Position numbers and translations under genes: made by a program. From positions 1 to 64,000 of the forward strand of contig NZ_JAMTCN010000025.1 of assembly GCF_024171865.1 (NCBI RefSeq): DNA of 64,000 nt, given 5' to 3'. Source of the DNA: Prauserella aidingensis (GTDB lineage: Bacteria; Actinomycetota; Actinomycetes; Mycobacteriales; Pseudonocardiaceae). This document shows positions 8,457-16,888 of this stretch, one piece after another. Each line of letters starts with the position of its first letter. Positions within the stretch are counted from its first letter, which is position 1. The notes under the pieces were generated by a model that saw only the letters and a program-made list of their open reading frames with translations, did not search any database and was not told the DNA's origin.

Positions 8457-9047
8457 TCACCCCGGCTCGACCCGCGCGGCGAGCAGCGTGAGCACCGCAT
8501 CACGCACCTCGGCCCGGTCCCGTTCCGGTTCGAACACCAGCCAGTCCAGCGCCGACACGAGCAACGTCCCGAACAGCGCCGTCGCCGCGCTCCGCACCGG
8601 TACGCCCGCCGGGAAACTCCCGCAGGCGGCGACCCGCGCCAGCTGCCGTTCGAGGATCGTGAGGATCTCCTCCCGCAGCGGCATGAGCGTCTCCGCCCAG
8701 TTGCCCGGCGTCCGCCACAGCTCGCTGACGAGGATCTGTGAGAACCCGGGATACCGTTCGATGAACGCCAGCGCGGCGTCGACCAGCCCGGCGAGTCCGG
8801 CCGGCGCGTCGTCGCCGGCCTCGTCGACCGCCGCCGTCATCCGCTCGGCCAGGTCACCGACACCGTGCCGCAACAGCGCCTCGACGAGCCCGTCCTTGCT
8901 GCGGAAGTTGTAGTACACGGTCCCCTTGGCGACCCCGGCCTCGGCGGCGATGTCGTCGACCGTGACGCCCGCGAGCCCCGTGCCGCGTGCCAGGCGCATC
9001 GTCGCCTCGAACAGCCGCCTGCGGGTCGCCTCCGCCCGCGGGGTCAC
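8457..9047 (-). CDS. TetR-family repressor of the YhgE operon
   Basis: This 196-residue regulator has an N-terminal helix-turn-helix (about 8-54) with the family phrase VTVDDIAAEAGVAKGTVYYNFRSK, and a C-terminal ligand domain with FIERYPGFSQILVSELWR. GTG 9047 overlaps the stop of the membrane-protein gene as GTGA, so the two are translationally coupled. It is the last gene of a three-gene leftward operon. A perfect 24-bp palindrome in front of the operon at 11795-11818 is the probable operator, which implies autoregulation. The inducer is unknown, though YhgE-type operons are often tied to envelope stress or amphiphile export. Confidence 0.9.
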   Translation of the reverse strand: MTPRAEATRRRLFEATMRLARGTGLAGVTVDDIAAEAGVAKGTVYYNFRSKDGLVEALLRHGVGDLAERMTAAVDEAGDDAPAGLAGLVDAALAFIERYPGFSQILVSELWRTPGNWAETLMPLREEILTILERQLARVAACGSFPAGVPVRSAATALFGTLLVSALDWLVFEPERDRAEVRDAVLTLLAARVEPG

Positions 9048-10936
9048 AGCGCCAGCTCCGGCTTGAGCTGCCCGACCGTCCACGTGCGTCGTCGGCGGGC
9101 CGCCACCGTCGACGCGGTCAGGCCGACCACGAGGTAGGCGACCAGGACTCCGACGTCGAGCAGCACGTCGGCCGAGGGGCCGCTGTAGAGCAGGTGTCGC
9201 ATACCGTCGATCACATATCCCATCGGCAGCGCGGCGTGCAACGGCTGCAGCGCGTCGGGCAGCGTCTGCCACGGGAACGTGCCGCCCGCACTGACCAGTT
9301 GGAGCACGAGCAGCACGAGTCCGAGGAACTTGCCGACCGCGCCGAACAGCGCGTTGAGGGCGTGCACGATCGCCGTGAACGTCAACGACGTGAGGATCGC
9401 GAAGCCGAGCGTCGCGGCGGGACTCGCGACGTGGATCCCGACCAGCCACGTGACGGCGGCCAGCAGCACGACGACCTGCGCCGTACCGAGCAGCGCCGCC
9501 GAGAGCCACCCGCCGACGGCGACCCGCAGCGGCGGCGTGCCGGCCGTGAGCGCCCGCGTCGACAGCGGGCGCAGCAGCAGGAACAGCACGAAGGCGCCGA
9601 TCCAGGTGGCCAGGCCGATGAAGAACGGGGCCAGCCCGGCGCCGTACGTGCCCGCGCTGGCCATGCTCGCGTTGTCGACGGCCACGGGATCCGCGATCGT
9701 GCGGGCCGTCCGCTCACGCGTGTCGTCGTCGGTGTTCGGGATCTGCCGGAGCCCCTGGCCGAGGCCGTCCCGAAGGTCGTCGGCGCCGCTGACGAGCTGC
9801 TTCGTGCCGTTCAGGGCTTCGGTCTGGCCCTCGTCCAGGCTGGACGCGCCCTTCGACAGCGTCGACGCCCCGTCGGCTGCCTGCGCGATGCCGCCGCTCA
9901 GCTGCGGCGCGCTCGTCGCCAGCTTTCCGGCACCGCTGGCGACCTGCCGCGCGCCGGTGGCGAGGGCGTCGAGCTGCGCCGACGTCTGCTGGATGCGGTT
10001 GTCGGCCTCGTCGACCGGGGTGCGCACGTTCCCGAGCACCCCGAGGACGTGCTGGACCTCGTTCTCGTCCAGTCCGCCTTCGCGGAGCTGCCGGCCGAGT
10101 CGGTCGTTCACGTTGTCGAGCTGGTTCTGCAGATCGGCCGACCCTTGTGCGAGCGCCGACGCCGTCGCGGCGATCTGCTCGTTGCCCGCCGCGACCCGGT
10201 TCGCACCGCTGGCCAGTTTCCGGGTCTGTTCGGGCAGGTCCTCGGTGTTGGACTTCAGGGTCGCGAGACTCGACGAGAGTTGGCTGCCGCTGGTGGCCAG
10301 CTGTGACGCGCCGTTCGCGAGCTGCTGCTGCCCGTCGCGGAGTTCGCGGGCCCCGCTCGCGAGCTGTCGCGCGCCGTTCGCGGCCTTCTCGGTGCGCTCG
10401 TGAACGGTGGAGAACCCGACGAGGAACCGGTCGGCGGCCTGCGTGCCGACCTTCTTCGCGATCGTGTCCCGCACCTGCTCGGCGACCTGATCGGCGATCG
10501 TGTGCGACAGGTAGTTGTTGGCGTCGTTGGTCGTCAGCGTGATGCCGGCCTGCCGGGGTTCGAAGTCGGCGCTCGAGGTCAGTGCCGCGCTGAAGTCGCG
10601 CGGGATCGTGATCGCGAACGCGTAGTCGCCGTCCCGGACACCGTTGTGGGCCTCCTCGCGGGACGTCTCGTGCCAGTCGAAGTCGCCGGAGCGCTGGAGT
10701 TCGTCGGTGACCTCACGGCCGATCTCGCGGTGATCCTCGCCGGTGCCGCTTCCGGTGTCGTCGTCGACGATGGCAGCGGGCAGGTTGTCGAGCCTGCCGT
10801 ACGGGTCGTAGTTGGAGTAGAGGTACAGCGACGCGTACAACAGCGGCACCAACACCAGCGCCGCGATGGCGAGCTTCGGCAGCGTGCCCGCGGTGAGCCT
10901 GCGCAGTTCGTTACGGGCGAGGTGGACGGCGTTCAC
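9044..10936 (-). CDS. YhgE/Pip-family membrane protein
   Basis: This 630-residue protein has one N-terminal membrane segment (about 22-45), a large extracytoplasmic domain, and about five or six membrane segments from residue 430 on. The outer domain is rich in spaced SG/GA-x-LASGA heptad repeats (about 195-400) and is predicted to form a long coiled stalk. This layout is that of the YhgE/Pip family, named for the phage-infection protein of Lactococcus and related to ABC-2 permeases and ESX-associated exporters. It overlaps both neighbours by 4 bp. The ATP-binding partner upstream looks degenerate, so energy coupling is doubtful. Confidence 0.9.
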   Translation of the reverse strand: MNAVHLARNELRRLTAGTLPKLAIAALVLVPLLYASLYLYSNYDPYGRLDNLPAAIVDDDTGSGTGEDHREIGREVTDELQRSGDFDWHETSREEAHNGVRDGDYAFAITIPRDFSAALTSSADFEPRQAGITLTTNDANNYLSHTIADQVAEQVRDTIAKKVGTQAADRFLVGFSTVHERTEKAANGARQLASGARELRDGQQQLANGASQLATSGSQLSSSLATLKSNTEDLPEQTRKLASGANRVAAGNEQIAATASALAQGSADLQNQLDNVNDRLGRQLREGGLDENEVQHVLGVLGNVRTPVDEADNRIQQTSAQLDALATGARQVASGAGKLATSAPQLSGGIAQAADGASTLSKGASSLDEGQTEALNGTKQLVSGADDLRDGLGQGLRQIPNTDDDTRERTARTIADPVAVDNASMASAGTYGAGLAPFFIGLATWIGAFVLFLLLRPLSTRALTAGTPPLRVAVGGWLSAALLGTAQVVVLLAAVTWLVGIHVASPAATLGFAILTSLTFTAIVHALNALFGAVGKFLGLVLLVLQLVSAGGTFPWQTLPDALQPLHAALPMGYVIDGMRHLLYSGPSADVLLDVGVLVAYLVVGLTASTVAARRRRTWTVGQLKPELAL

Positions 10937-11784
10937 GAGCGAGCCTCCGACTCCGGGAGTGCGTGATCGGTGCGGCCGACGCGGACGAGGTCGCCGGGCA
11001 GCGCCGCATCGGCGGCGGTGGCGGTCAGGACGACGACGGCGAGTCCCCGCTCGGCGTGTTCGCGGGCGATGCGCAGCCAGCCGCCGGTCTCGCTCGTGTG
11101 CCGGTCGGGCCGGTCCAGCACGAGCACCCGCACGCCCTCACGCGAGGCGGCGAGCGCCGTCAGCAGTCGCGTGCGCAGGTCGGCGTCGAGTCGTTCGAAC
11201 CGGGAGTTCGCGTAGGCCGCGGCGTCGTGGTCGGTGAGCCGGCGGGTGACCGCCGCCCGGTCGGCGGGCCTGCCCGCGAGGGCCAGCTCCTCGCCGACGA
11301 CGACGCGCAGCGGCAGCGCGTCCTCGGGCTCGCTCACACCGGGTGAGTCGACGACCGCGACCCGGCGTGCCACCGCACGGGGAGCGGTGACCGGATCGGC
11401 GGTGGGCCGGTCGGGTAGGGGAGCGGGCTCCTCGCCGCCGGACTTCTCGTCGGTGGGCCGGTCCTCACCGGCGTTCGGTTCGCCGTCCGGGGGATCCTCG
11501 GAGGCCGACCGCCCGTCTCCGCCGCCGGCTCCGTCCCCGCTGTCGGCTCTGTCTCCGCCACCGGCTCCGTCCTCGGCGGGGAGCGGCTCGGCGGCGTCGT
11601 GGAGGGCCACGGTGCCGGTCGACGGGCGGAGCCGGCCCGCGAGGGCCAGGCCGAACGCCGTGATGCCGGGGCCGGGTTCGCCCTTCACGATCACGAGCTC
11701 GCCGGAGGAGACGGTGAGTGAGGTCTGCGGCACCAGAGGTCCGTGGGGACCTTCGATTCCTACCCGATCGGCGATCAGCTGCAT
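10933..11784 (-). CDS. ABC-type ATPase homologue with lost catalytic residues
   Basis: This 283-residue protein follows the ABC ATPase plan but with key changes. The Walker A position reads GEPGPGITAFGL, with Ile where the essential Lys should be. The Walker B position reads VLVLDRPDRH, with Arg replacing the catalytic Glu. No LSGGQ signature is visible. An insert of about 60 residues rich in Gly, Asp and Pro lies near 68-128, where the Q-loop should be. It may act as a regulatory or structural subunit of the downstream YhgE protein rather than as a motor. ATG 11784 lies 11 bp from the operator. Its stop overlaps the next start as ATGA. Confidence 0.8.
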   Translation of the reverse strand: MQLIADRVGIEGPHGPLVPQTSLTVSSGELVIVKGEPGPGITAFGLALAGRLRPSTGTVALHDAAEPLPAEDGAGGGDRADSGDGAGGGDGRSASEDPPDGEPNAGEDRPTDEKSGGEEPAPLPDRPTADPVTAPRAVARRVAVVDSPGVSEPEDALPLRVVVGEELALAGRPADRAAVTRRLTDHDAAAYANSRFERLDADLRTRLLTALAASREGVRVLVLDRPDRHTSETGGWLRIAREHAERGLAVVVLTATAADAALPGDLVRVGRTDHALPESEARS

Positions 11785-11794
11785 ACGTCATCCT

Positions 11795-11818
11795 TTTGAA
11801 CTGACTGGTCAGTTCAAA
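11795..11818. promoter_or_regulatory. 24-bp palindromic operator for the YhgE operon
   Basis: The perfect inverted repeat has arms TTTGAACTGACT and AGTCAGTTCAAA read on opposite strands. It stands just upstream of the first gene of the operon, which ends in a TetR gene. Length and symmetry fit a TetR dimer site. On the minus strand, AAAGGATG after it supplies the ribosome site. Confidence 0.8.
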
Positions 11819-12004
11819 TCGTAGACCGCGTCGGACCGGGACGCAGGCCGGGGTGGGCGTGAGAGTGAGCGGCGGGAGCGGGCGGCGCGCAGAAGCCGCG
11901 CCGCAGGCGGCGATGACGCAGAGACGGCGAGACTGCGGGGGGTGTCGACTCCGGGGTTCCGACTCCGGGTGCCGACTGCGGGGCGTCGACTCAGGCGCGT
12001 CGAC

Positions 12005-12883
12005 TCAGGAGGTGCGTTCGGTCCGGAAGATGGCGGTACCGGGGAAGAGTTTGCCGCGCAGCGGGCTCCACTGGCCCCAGACACGGGTGTGGCCCTCGGG
12101 CCATTCGGGCTCGACGAGGTCGAGCAGCCGGAACCCGGTCGACGTCAGCGCGCGGACGTAGTCGCCGAGCGTGCGGTGGTACTCGACGTAGGTGGCGGTG
12201 CCGCTCTCGTCCTGCTCGACGTACGGGGTGCGGTCGAAGTACGGCTCGACGGCGGTCAGTCCGGTGGGGCCGGGGTCGTCGGGGAAGATCCACCGCATCG
12301 GGTGGGTCACCGAGAACACCCACGAGCCGCCCGGTCGCAGCACCCGCGCGACCTCGCCGAACACGGTCTCGAGCGACGGCGCGAACATCAGCGCGCCGAA
12401 CGACGAGCACGCGATGTCGAACGTGTCGTCCTGCAGTGGCAGGGCTTCGGCGTTGGCCTGCACCAGGGCCGGACTCAGGCCGGTGCGGTGTTCGGCGGCA
12501 CGGGCGTGCCGGAGCATGCCCGCCGACAGGTCGAGTGCGACGGCGGTGGCGCCCTGCGCGGTGAGCCATCGCGCGCACGGCGCGGAACCGCAGCCGATCT
12601 CGAGCACGTCCGCCCCGGCGAGGGTGTCCGACGGACCCAGCAGTCGGGCCTGCTGCTCCCGGACCCCTTCGGGGCACCAGACGAAATCGGCGTCACCGAG
12701 GAACTCGCCGTGCTCGCCGAGATACGTGTCGGCGTCGGCGTCCCACCAGGCCAGACTCGCACGTTCGGCTTCGGTGGAGCCGACGGTCCGGTAGGCGACA
12801 CGCGCCGTGCCGAGAGCGCGTTCCGTGTCCGCGTAACGTGGGTCGCGCGCGGCGGAACCGGCCGCGGAGGGCGTCTGGGACAC
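12005..12883 (-). CDS. Class I SAM-dependent methyltransferase
   Basis: This 292-residue protein has motif I as VLEIGCGSAPCARWL (about 93-107) and the acidic loop VALDLSAGML. Motif II is in FDIACSSFGALMF and the motif III region is LRPGGSWVFS. These are the SAM-binding signatures of the ubiE/type-11 group. The C-terminal part contains YVEYHRTLGDYVRALTSTGFRL, a pattern common in uncharacterised actinobacterial methyltransferases. The substrate cannot be told from sequence. It is divergent from rpsA and appears to be transcribed alone. The 180 bp downstream (11825-12004) hold several GTCGACTC repeats but no gene. Confidence 0.88.
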   Translation of the reverse strand: MSQTPSAAGSAARDPRYADTERALGTARVAYRTVGSTEAERASLAWWDADADTYLGEHGEFLGDADFVWCPEGVREQQARLLGPSDTLAGADVLEIGCGSAPCARWLTAQGATAVALDLSAGMLRHARAAEHRTGLSPALVQANAEALPLQDDTFDIACSSFGALMFAPSLETVFGEVARVLRPGGSWVFSVTHPMRWIFPDDPGPTGLTAVEPYFDRTPYVEQDESGTATYVEYHRTLGDYVRALTSTGFRLLDLVEPEWPEGHTRVWGQWSPLRGKLFPGTAIFRTERTS

Positions 12884-12931
12884 GCCGCCATTGTCCTCCG
12901 CGAAGCGGCGTGATCACGCGTGCACCCCTGA

Positions 12932-12961
12932 TTGTGCGGGTCACAACCGGCCGCGTACGAT
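12932..12961 (+). promoter_or_regulatory. Sigma-A-type promoter for rpsA
   Basis: TTGTGC at 12932-12937 and TACGAT at 12956-12961 are separated by 18 bp. This puts the transcription start near 12968 and leaves a leader of about 285 nt before rpsA. The gene-free stretch 12884-13252 also holds a small stem (GAGGTG/CACCTC, 13014-13037) and a CTCGGGGTACCGAG hairpin. No known riboswitch was recognised in it. Confidence 0.55.
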
Positions 12962-13252
12962 GTTTGTTAGCGCAGTGGGTTTCGCGCTTCCTCTCGCCTC
13001 CCGGGTTTCGTGCGAGGTGGTGTGGTCGCGCACCTCGAGATGATCCTCGGCGGCCGTTGCGGCGCAGTGGCGCGATTCAGCGTCGGAGACGCCTGGACGA
13101 ATGCACGGTCATCACCCGGTGACCCGTCCTGCGCTGCCCGACGTCGAACGGATCGGCCGTCTCGGGGTACCGAGAACCGGTCCCGGAGACGGGCGGGCTT
13201 CGGCAAACTGCAAACCCTTCGACATCTATCCGCTACCGGAGCAACCCACCTA

Positions 13253-14797
13253 ATGACCATCGACACCACCACCGCCCCGAGCGCCGAGCAGGCCCAGGTC
13301 GCCGTCAACGACATCGGGACGGAGGAAGACTTCCTCGCCGCGATCGACAAGACCATCAAGTACTTCAACGATGGTGACATCGTCGAAGGCACGATCGTCA
13401 AGGTCGACCGCGACGAAGTGCTTCTCGACATCGGTTACAAGACCGAGGGCGTCATCCCCTCTCGTGAGCTGTCCATCAAGCACGATGTCGACCCGGCCGA
13501 GGTTGTCGCCGTCGGTGACGAGGTGGAGGCCCTTGTCCTGCAGAAGGAGGACAAGGAAGGCCGGCTGATCCTGTCCAAGAAGCGCGCCCAGTACGAGCGC
13601 GCCTGGGGCACGATCGAGGAGCTCAAGGAGAAGGACGAGCCCGTCAAGGGCACCGTCATCGAGGTCGTCAAGGGCGGCCTCATCCTCGACATCGGCCTCC
13701 GCGGCTTCCTGCCCGCCTCGCTGGTCGAGATGCGTCGTGTCCGCGACCTGCAGCCGTACGTCGGCCGCGAGCTCGAGGCCAAGATCATCGAGCTGGACAA
13801 GAACCGCAACAACGTGGTCCTGTCCCGCCGCGCCTACCTGGAGCAGACCCAGTCCGAGGTCCGCAGCGAGTTCCTCAACGCGCTCGCCAAGGGCCAGGTC
13901 CGCAAGGGTGTCGTCTCCTCGATCGTCAACTTCGGTGCGTTCGTGGACCTCGGCGGCGTCGACGGTCTGGTGCACGTCTCGGAGCTGTCCTGGAAGCACA
14001 TCGACCACCCGTCCGAGGTCGTCGAGGTCGGCCAGGAGGTCACGGTCGAGGTGCTCGAGGTGGACATGGACCGCGAGCGCGTGTCCCTGTCGCTGAAGGC
14101 CACCCAGGAAGACCCGTGGCGCCAGTTCGCCCGCACCCACGCGATCGGCCAGATCGTGCCGGGCAAGGTCACCAAGCTCGTCCCGTTCGGTGCGTTCGTC
14201 CGCGTCGAGGAGGGCATCGAGGGCCTGGTGCACATCTCCGAGCTGGCCGAGCGCCACGTGGAGATCCCGGAGCAGGTCGTGCAGGTCGGCACCGAAGTCA
14301 TGGTCAAGGTCATCGACATCGACCTCGAGCGTCGCCGCATCTCGCTGTCGCTGAAGCAGGCCAACGAGGGCTTCACCCCCGACGCCGACTTCGACCCGAC
14401 GCAGTACGGCATGGCCGCCGAGTACGACGACCAGGGCAACTACATCTACCCCGAGGGCTTCGACCCCGACACGCAGGAGTGGCAGGAAGGCTACGAGGCT
14501 GCGCGTGAGGAGTGGGAGAAGCAGTACGCCGAGGCCCACGCCCGCTACGAGCAGCACATGAAGCAGGTCGCCGAGGCGGCCGCCGCCAACGCCGCCGCGG
14601 CGGCCGACGCCGCGACCGGCGTCGAGGGCGGCGACCAGAGCTACACCTCCGGTGGCGGTGCGTCGACGTCGTCGTCCTCGTCGGCATCGTCGGCTCCCTC
14701 CTCGGCCTCGTCGGAGCAGCCCGCCCAGAGCGGCGGCACGCTCGCCAGCGACGAGCAGCTCGCGGCGCTGCGGGAGAAGCTCTCCGGCGGTGCGTGA
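13253..14797 (+). CDS. rpsA: Ribosomal protein bS1
   Basis: This 514-residue protein has four S1 OB-fold domains at about 37-105, 122-190, 207-277 and 293-363. They are recognised by GDIVEGTIVKVDRDEVLLDI, VKGTVIEVVKGGLILDIG, VRKGVVSSIVNFGAFVDL and VPGKVTKLVPFGAFVRV. Four domains is the actinobacterial form; Escherichia coli has six. The C-terminal 120 residues are acidic, then Ala-rich and Ser-rich, and vary among relatives. bS1 binds mRNA on the 30S subunit, and in mycobacteria its C-terminal region has been linked to trans-translation and pyrazinamide. ATG 13253 starts the conserved MTIDTTTAPS. No clear ribosome site precedes it, which is common for rpsA. Confidence 0.97.
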   Translation: MTIDTTTAPSAEQAQVAVNDIGTEEDFLAAIDKTIKYFNDGDIVEGTIVKVDRDEVLLDIGYKTEGVIPSRELSIKHDVDPAEVVAVGDEVEALVLQKEDKEGRLILSKKRAQYERAWGTIEELKEKDEPVKGTVIEVVKGGLILDIGLRGFLPASLVEMRRVRDLQPYVGRELEAKIIELDKNRNNVVLSRRAYLEQTQSEVRSEFLNALAKGQVRKGVVSSIVNFGAFVDLGGVDGLVHVSELSWKHIDHPSEVVEVGQEVTVEVLEVDMDRERVSLSLKATQEDPWRQFARTHAIGQIVPGKVTKLVPFGAFVRVEEGIEGLVHISELAERHVEIPEQVVQVGTEVMVKVIDIDLERRRISLSLKQANEGFTPDADFDPTQYGMAAEYDDQGNYIYPEGFDPDTQEWQEGYEAAREEWEKQYAEAHARYEQHMKQVAEAAAANAAAAADAATGVEGGDQSYTSGGGASTSSSSSASSAPSSASSEQPAQSGGTLASDEQLAALREKLSGGA

Positions 14798-14842
14798 GTA
14801 GGGTGAGCGCCCTGCGGGGCGTCGCCCGCACGCGATGAACCC

Positions 14843-14880
14843 ACGGTGGCCCCGGTCCGATCACGGACCGGGGCCACCGT
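14843..14880 (+). terminator. Strong terminator after rpsA
   Basis: A perfect 17-bp stem (ACGGTGGCCCCGGTCCG and its complement) closes on the loop ATCA. It lies 46 bp after the rpsA stop. It has no long U tract, as is usual in high-GC actinobacteria. Confidence 0.88.
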
Positions 14881-14970
14881 CGTGTGTCGGGCCGTCGTGG
14901 GTCGGGTGTGGCCTGCGCCGGGGATCGTCGTGTGTCGCAGGTGTCGCGTTGCCGTGCGGTGACGACGAGA

Positions 14971-15004
14971 CGGCCCGTCGCTGCCGTGGGGCGGCGACGG
15001 GCCG
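14971..15004. terminator. Hairpin downstream of the small leftward gene
   Basis: CGGCCCGTCGC at 14971-14981 pairs with GCGACGGGCCG at 14994-15004, and inner bases extend the stem. It lies about 110 bp beyond the end of the small gene at 15113-15337 and could end its transcript. Apart from this hairpin and two direct repeats, the stretch 14881-15112 shows no gene. Confidence 0.55.
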
Positions 15005-15042
15005 GGAACGTGCGTCACGGAGGAGGTGTGCCTGCTGCCGAA

Positions 15043-15113
15043 GCGCGGAACGGCCCGGCGGTGATGGTCCGGTGGCGATGGCCCGGAGCGCGGAACGGTC
15101 CGGCGGCGACGGT
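15043..15113. repeat. Imperfect 26-bp direct repeat
   Basis: The copies at 15043-15068 and 15088-15113 both begin GCGCGGAACGG and differ at a few positions. They are spaced 45 bp apart and abut the 3' end of the small gene. Function unknown. Confidence 0.75.
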
Positions 15114-15337
15114 CAGGCGGCCGCGCGGACGGGCACGGGTGCCCAGGCGTGTTCGTGCGCGGCGGCGCGTGCGCGGCGGCGGAGGCCGGCCAGGCTGTGC
15201 TTGGCGGGCACGAGCAGTGCGGTCAGCCAGTTGCGCCGGTGTTCGTCGAGCGCCTTCGCCACGGCCTGGTGCATGACACAGTGCACCAGGCCCGTGGTTC
15301 CCAAACGATGTTTCCCGGCGTACGAGTTGACTGGCAT
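15113..15337 (-). CDS. Small basic hypothetical protein, 74 aa
   Basis: I do not recognise a family. The gene is supported by a very good ribosome site, GGAGGA, ending 5 nt before ATG 15337, and by biased third positions. The protein starts MPVNSYAGKHRLGTTGLVHC, has a middle helix (AVAKALDEHRRNWLTALLV) and ends in an Arg/Ala-rich tail. It has one cysteine and several histidines but no clear metal-binding spacing. The weak hydrophobic stretch is too short and charged to be a confident membrane segment. It lies between the convergent rpsA and the divergent coaE. Confidence 0.62.
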   Translation of the reverse strand: MPVNSYAGKHRLGTTGLVHCVMHQAVAKALDEHRRNWLTALLVPAKHSLAGLRRRARAAAHEHAWAPVPVRAAA

Positions 15338-15492
15338 CGTTCCTCCGTCTGGGCGATAGCCGTTGCCCGGGAGACTAGGTAATCGACGCCGGACGGTGGT
15401 GGAGCCGGGCGGCGTGTCACCCGAATTTGCTGGGTAACGGTTTGGTCGACGCCGGAGAGTGCGCCGATCGCGACGGCTGGTTGAATGCGCGC

Positions 15493-16686
15493 ATGCTTCG
15501 TGTAGGGCTGACCGGTGGAATCGGTGCGGGAAAGTCGACGGTGGCGGCCAGGCTGGCAGAGCTGGGAGCCACCGTGATCGATGCTGATCGCATCGCCAGG
15601 GAGGTCGTCGAACCCGGGACCGACGGGCTGGCCGAGGTGGTCGAGTCGTTCGGCGGTGACGTGCTCACGGCCGACGGCGAACTGGATCGGGCGGCTCTCG
15701 CCGCCAAGGCGTTCGCCGACGACGAGTCGCGCGCCCGGCTGAACGCGATCACGCACCCGCGGATCGGCAGGCGGACGGTCGAACTGATGGGTCAGGCACC
15801 TGCGGACGCGGTCGTGGTGCACGACGTCCCGTTGCTCGTCGAAGGCGGCATGGGTGCGAACTACCATCTGGTGCTGGTTGTCGACGCCGACGAGGACATT
15901 CGTGTCCGACGGCTCGGCGAGAGCCGGGGAATGGAGGCCGGCGATGCCCGCGCGCGCATCGCCGCGCAGGCCACGCGCGAGCAGCGGGAGGCCGCGGCCG
16001 ACGTGTGGCTGGACAACAGCGGCACACCCGACCTCGTGCGGGCTCAGGTGGATGCGCTGTGGCACGAGCGGATCGTGCCGTTTGAGGCCAACGTGCGCCT
16101 GCGGCGGCCGCGTGCGCCGAAACCGCCTGCGCTGGTCGAGCCCGACCCGACGTGGCCCGCGCAGGCCGAACGGCTCCTGGCCCGGGTACGTGCGGCGGCG
16201 GGGGACAAGGCCGTGCGTACCGACCACATCGGGTCGACGGCCGTGCCGGGGCTGGTCGCCAAGGACACTCTGGACCTGCAGCTCACCGTGCGGTCGCTCG
16301 GCGAGGCGGACCTCGTCTCCGAGGCGCTGTCGGATGCGGGGTTCGTGCGGGCCGAGGGGCATTGGTTCGACCAGCCGCAGGACGAGGAGACCGCGCCTGC
16401 CCGGTGGGACAAGCGGTTCCACTACGGCGCCGATCCGCAGCGTCCGGTGAACCTGCACGTCCGGTCGGCCGAAGGTCCGGCGTGGCGGCTCGCGTTGCTG
16501 TTCCGCGACTGGCTGCGGGCCAATCCCGCCGAGGCCGGTGTGTACGCCGACATCAAGCAGCGACTCGCCCGGGCTCATGCCGGTGACGCCAGTTCGCTGA
16601 ACTACTCCGAGGAGAAACAGTCCTGGGTGGACGCCGCGTTCGTCCGCGCCGAGCGCTGGGCCGCCGAGACGGGCTGGCAGGCCTGA
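15493..16686 (+). CDS. coaE: Dephospho-CoA kinase fused to a GrpB domain
   Basis: This 397-residue protein carries out the last step of coenzyme A synthesis, phosphorylating dephospho-CoA. The kinase half (1-200) has the P-loop GGIGAGKST at 8-16, DADRIAREVVEPG and HPRIGRR. The second half (about 205-397) is a GrpB/UPF0157 nucleotidyltransferase-like domain with DHIGSTAVPGLVAKDTLDLQ and the ending LNYSEEKQSWVDA. The same fusion is known in M. tuberculosis CoaE, where the second domain aids folding or regulation. ATG 15493 puts the P-loop at the expected place. The position between rpsA and uvrB is conserved in actinobacteria. Confidence 0.95.
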   Translation: MLRVGLTGGIGAGKSTVAARLAELGATVIDADRIAREVVEPGTDGLAEVVESFGGDVLTADGELDRAALAAKAFADDESRARLNAITHPRIGRRTVELMGQAPADAVVVHDVPLLVEGGMGANYHLVLVVDADEDIRVRRLGESRGMEAGDARARIAAQATREQREAAADVWLDNSGTPDLVRAQVDALWHERIVPFEANVRLRRPRAPKPPALVEPDPTWPAQAERLLARVRAAAGDKAVRTDHIGSTAVPGLVAKDTLDLQLTVRSLGEADLVSEALSDAGFVRAEGHWFDQPQDEETAPARWDKRFHYGADPQRPVNLHVRSAEGPAWRLALLFRDWLRANPAEAGVYADIKQRLARAHAGDASSLNYSEEKQSWVDAAFVRAERWAAETGWQA

Positions 16687-16888
16687 ACGTCCGGTGGTTG
16701 GTGAGGCGCCGGGTTCGGTGAGCGCTCGTCGCCGAGTGTCGACGATGGCGACGTATCGGGAACGTCTCCGCCCATCGCGGGCTCCGCTGGTTGGTCGTCT
16801 CGGTCGTTGATCCCGCTAGGGGGAGGCTTCTCGGGCCACGACAGCTCCTCGTTCGCGAACGGGTCCGAGTTACCTCGGCCGACTACCT

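Noticed and set aside
4960-8460. A very long open frame antisense to polA
   Set aside because: In high-GC DNA the antisense of a real gene is often open. Its translation is low-complexity and matches no family, while the plus-strand frame is clearly Pol I.
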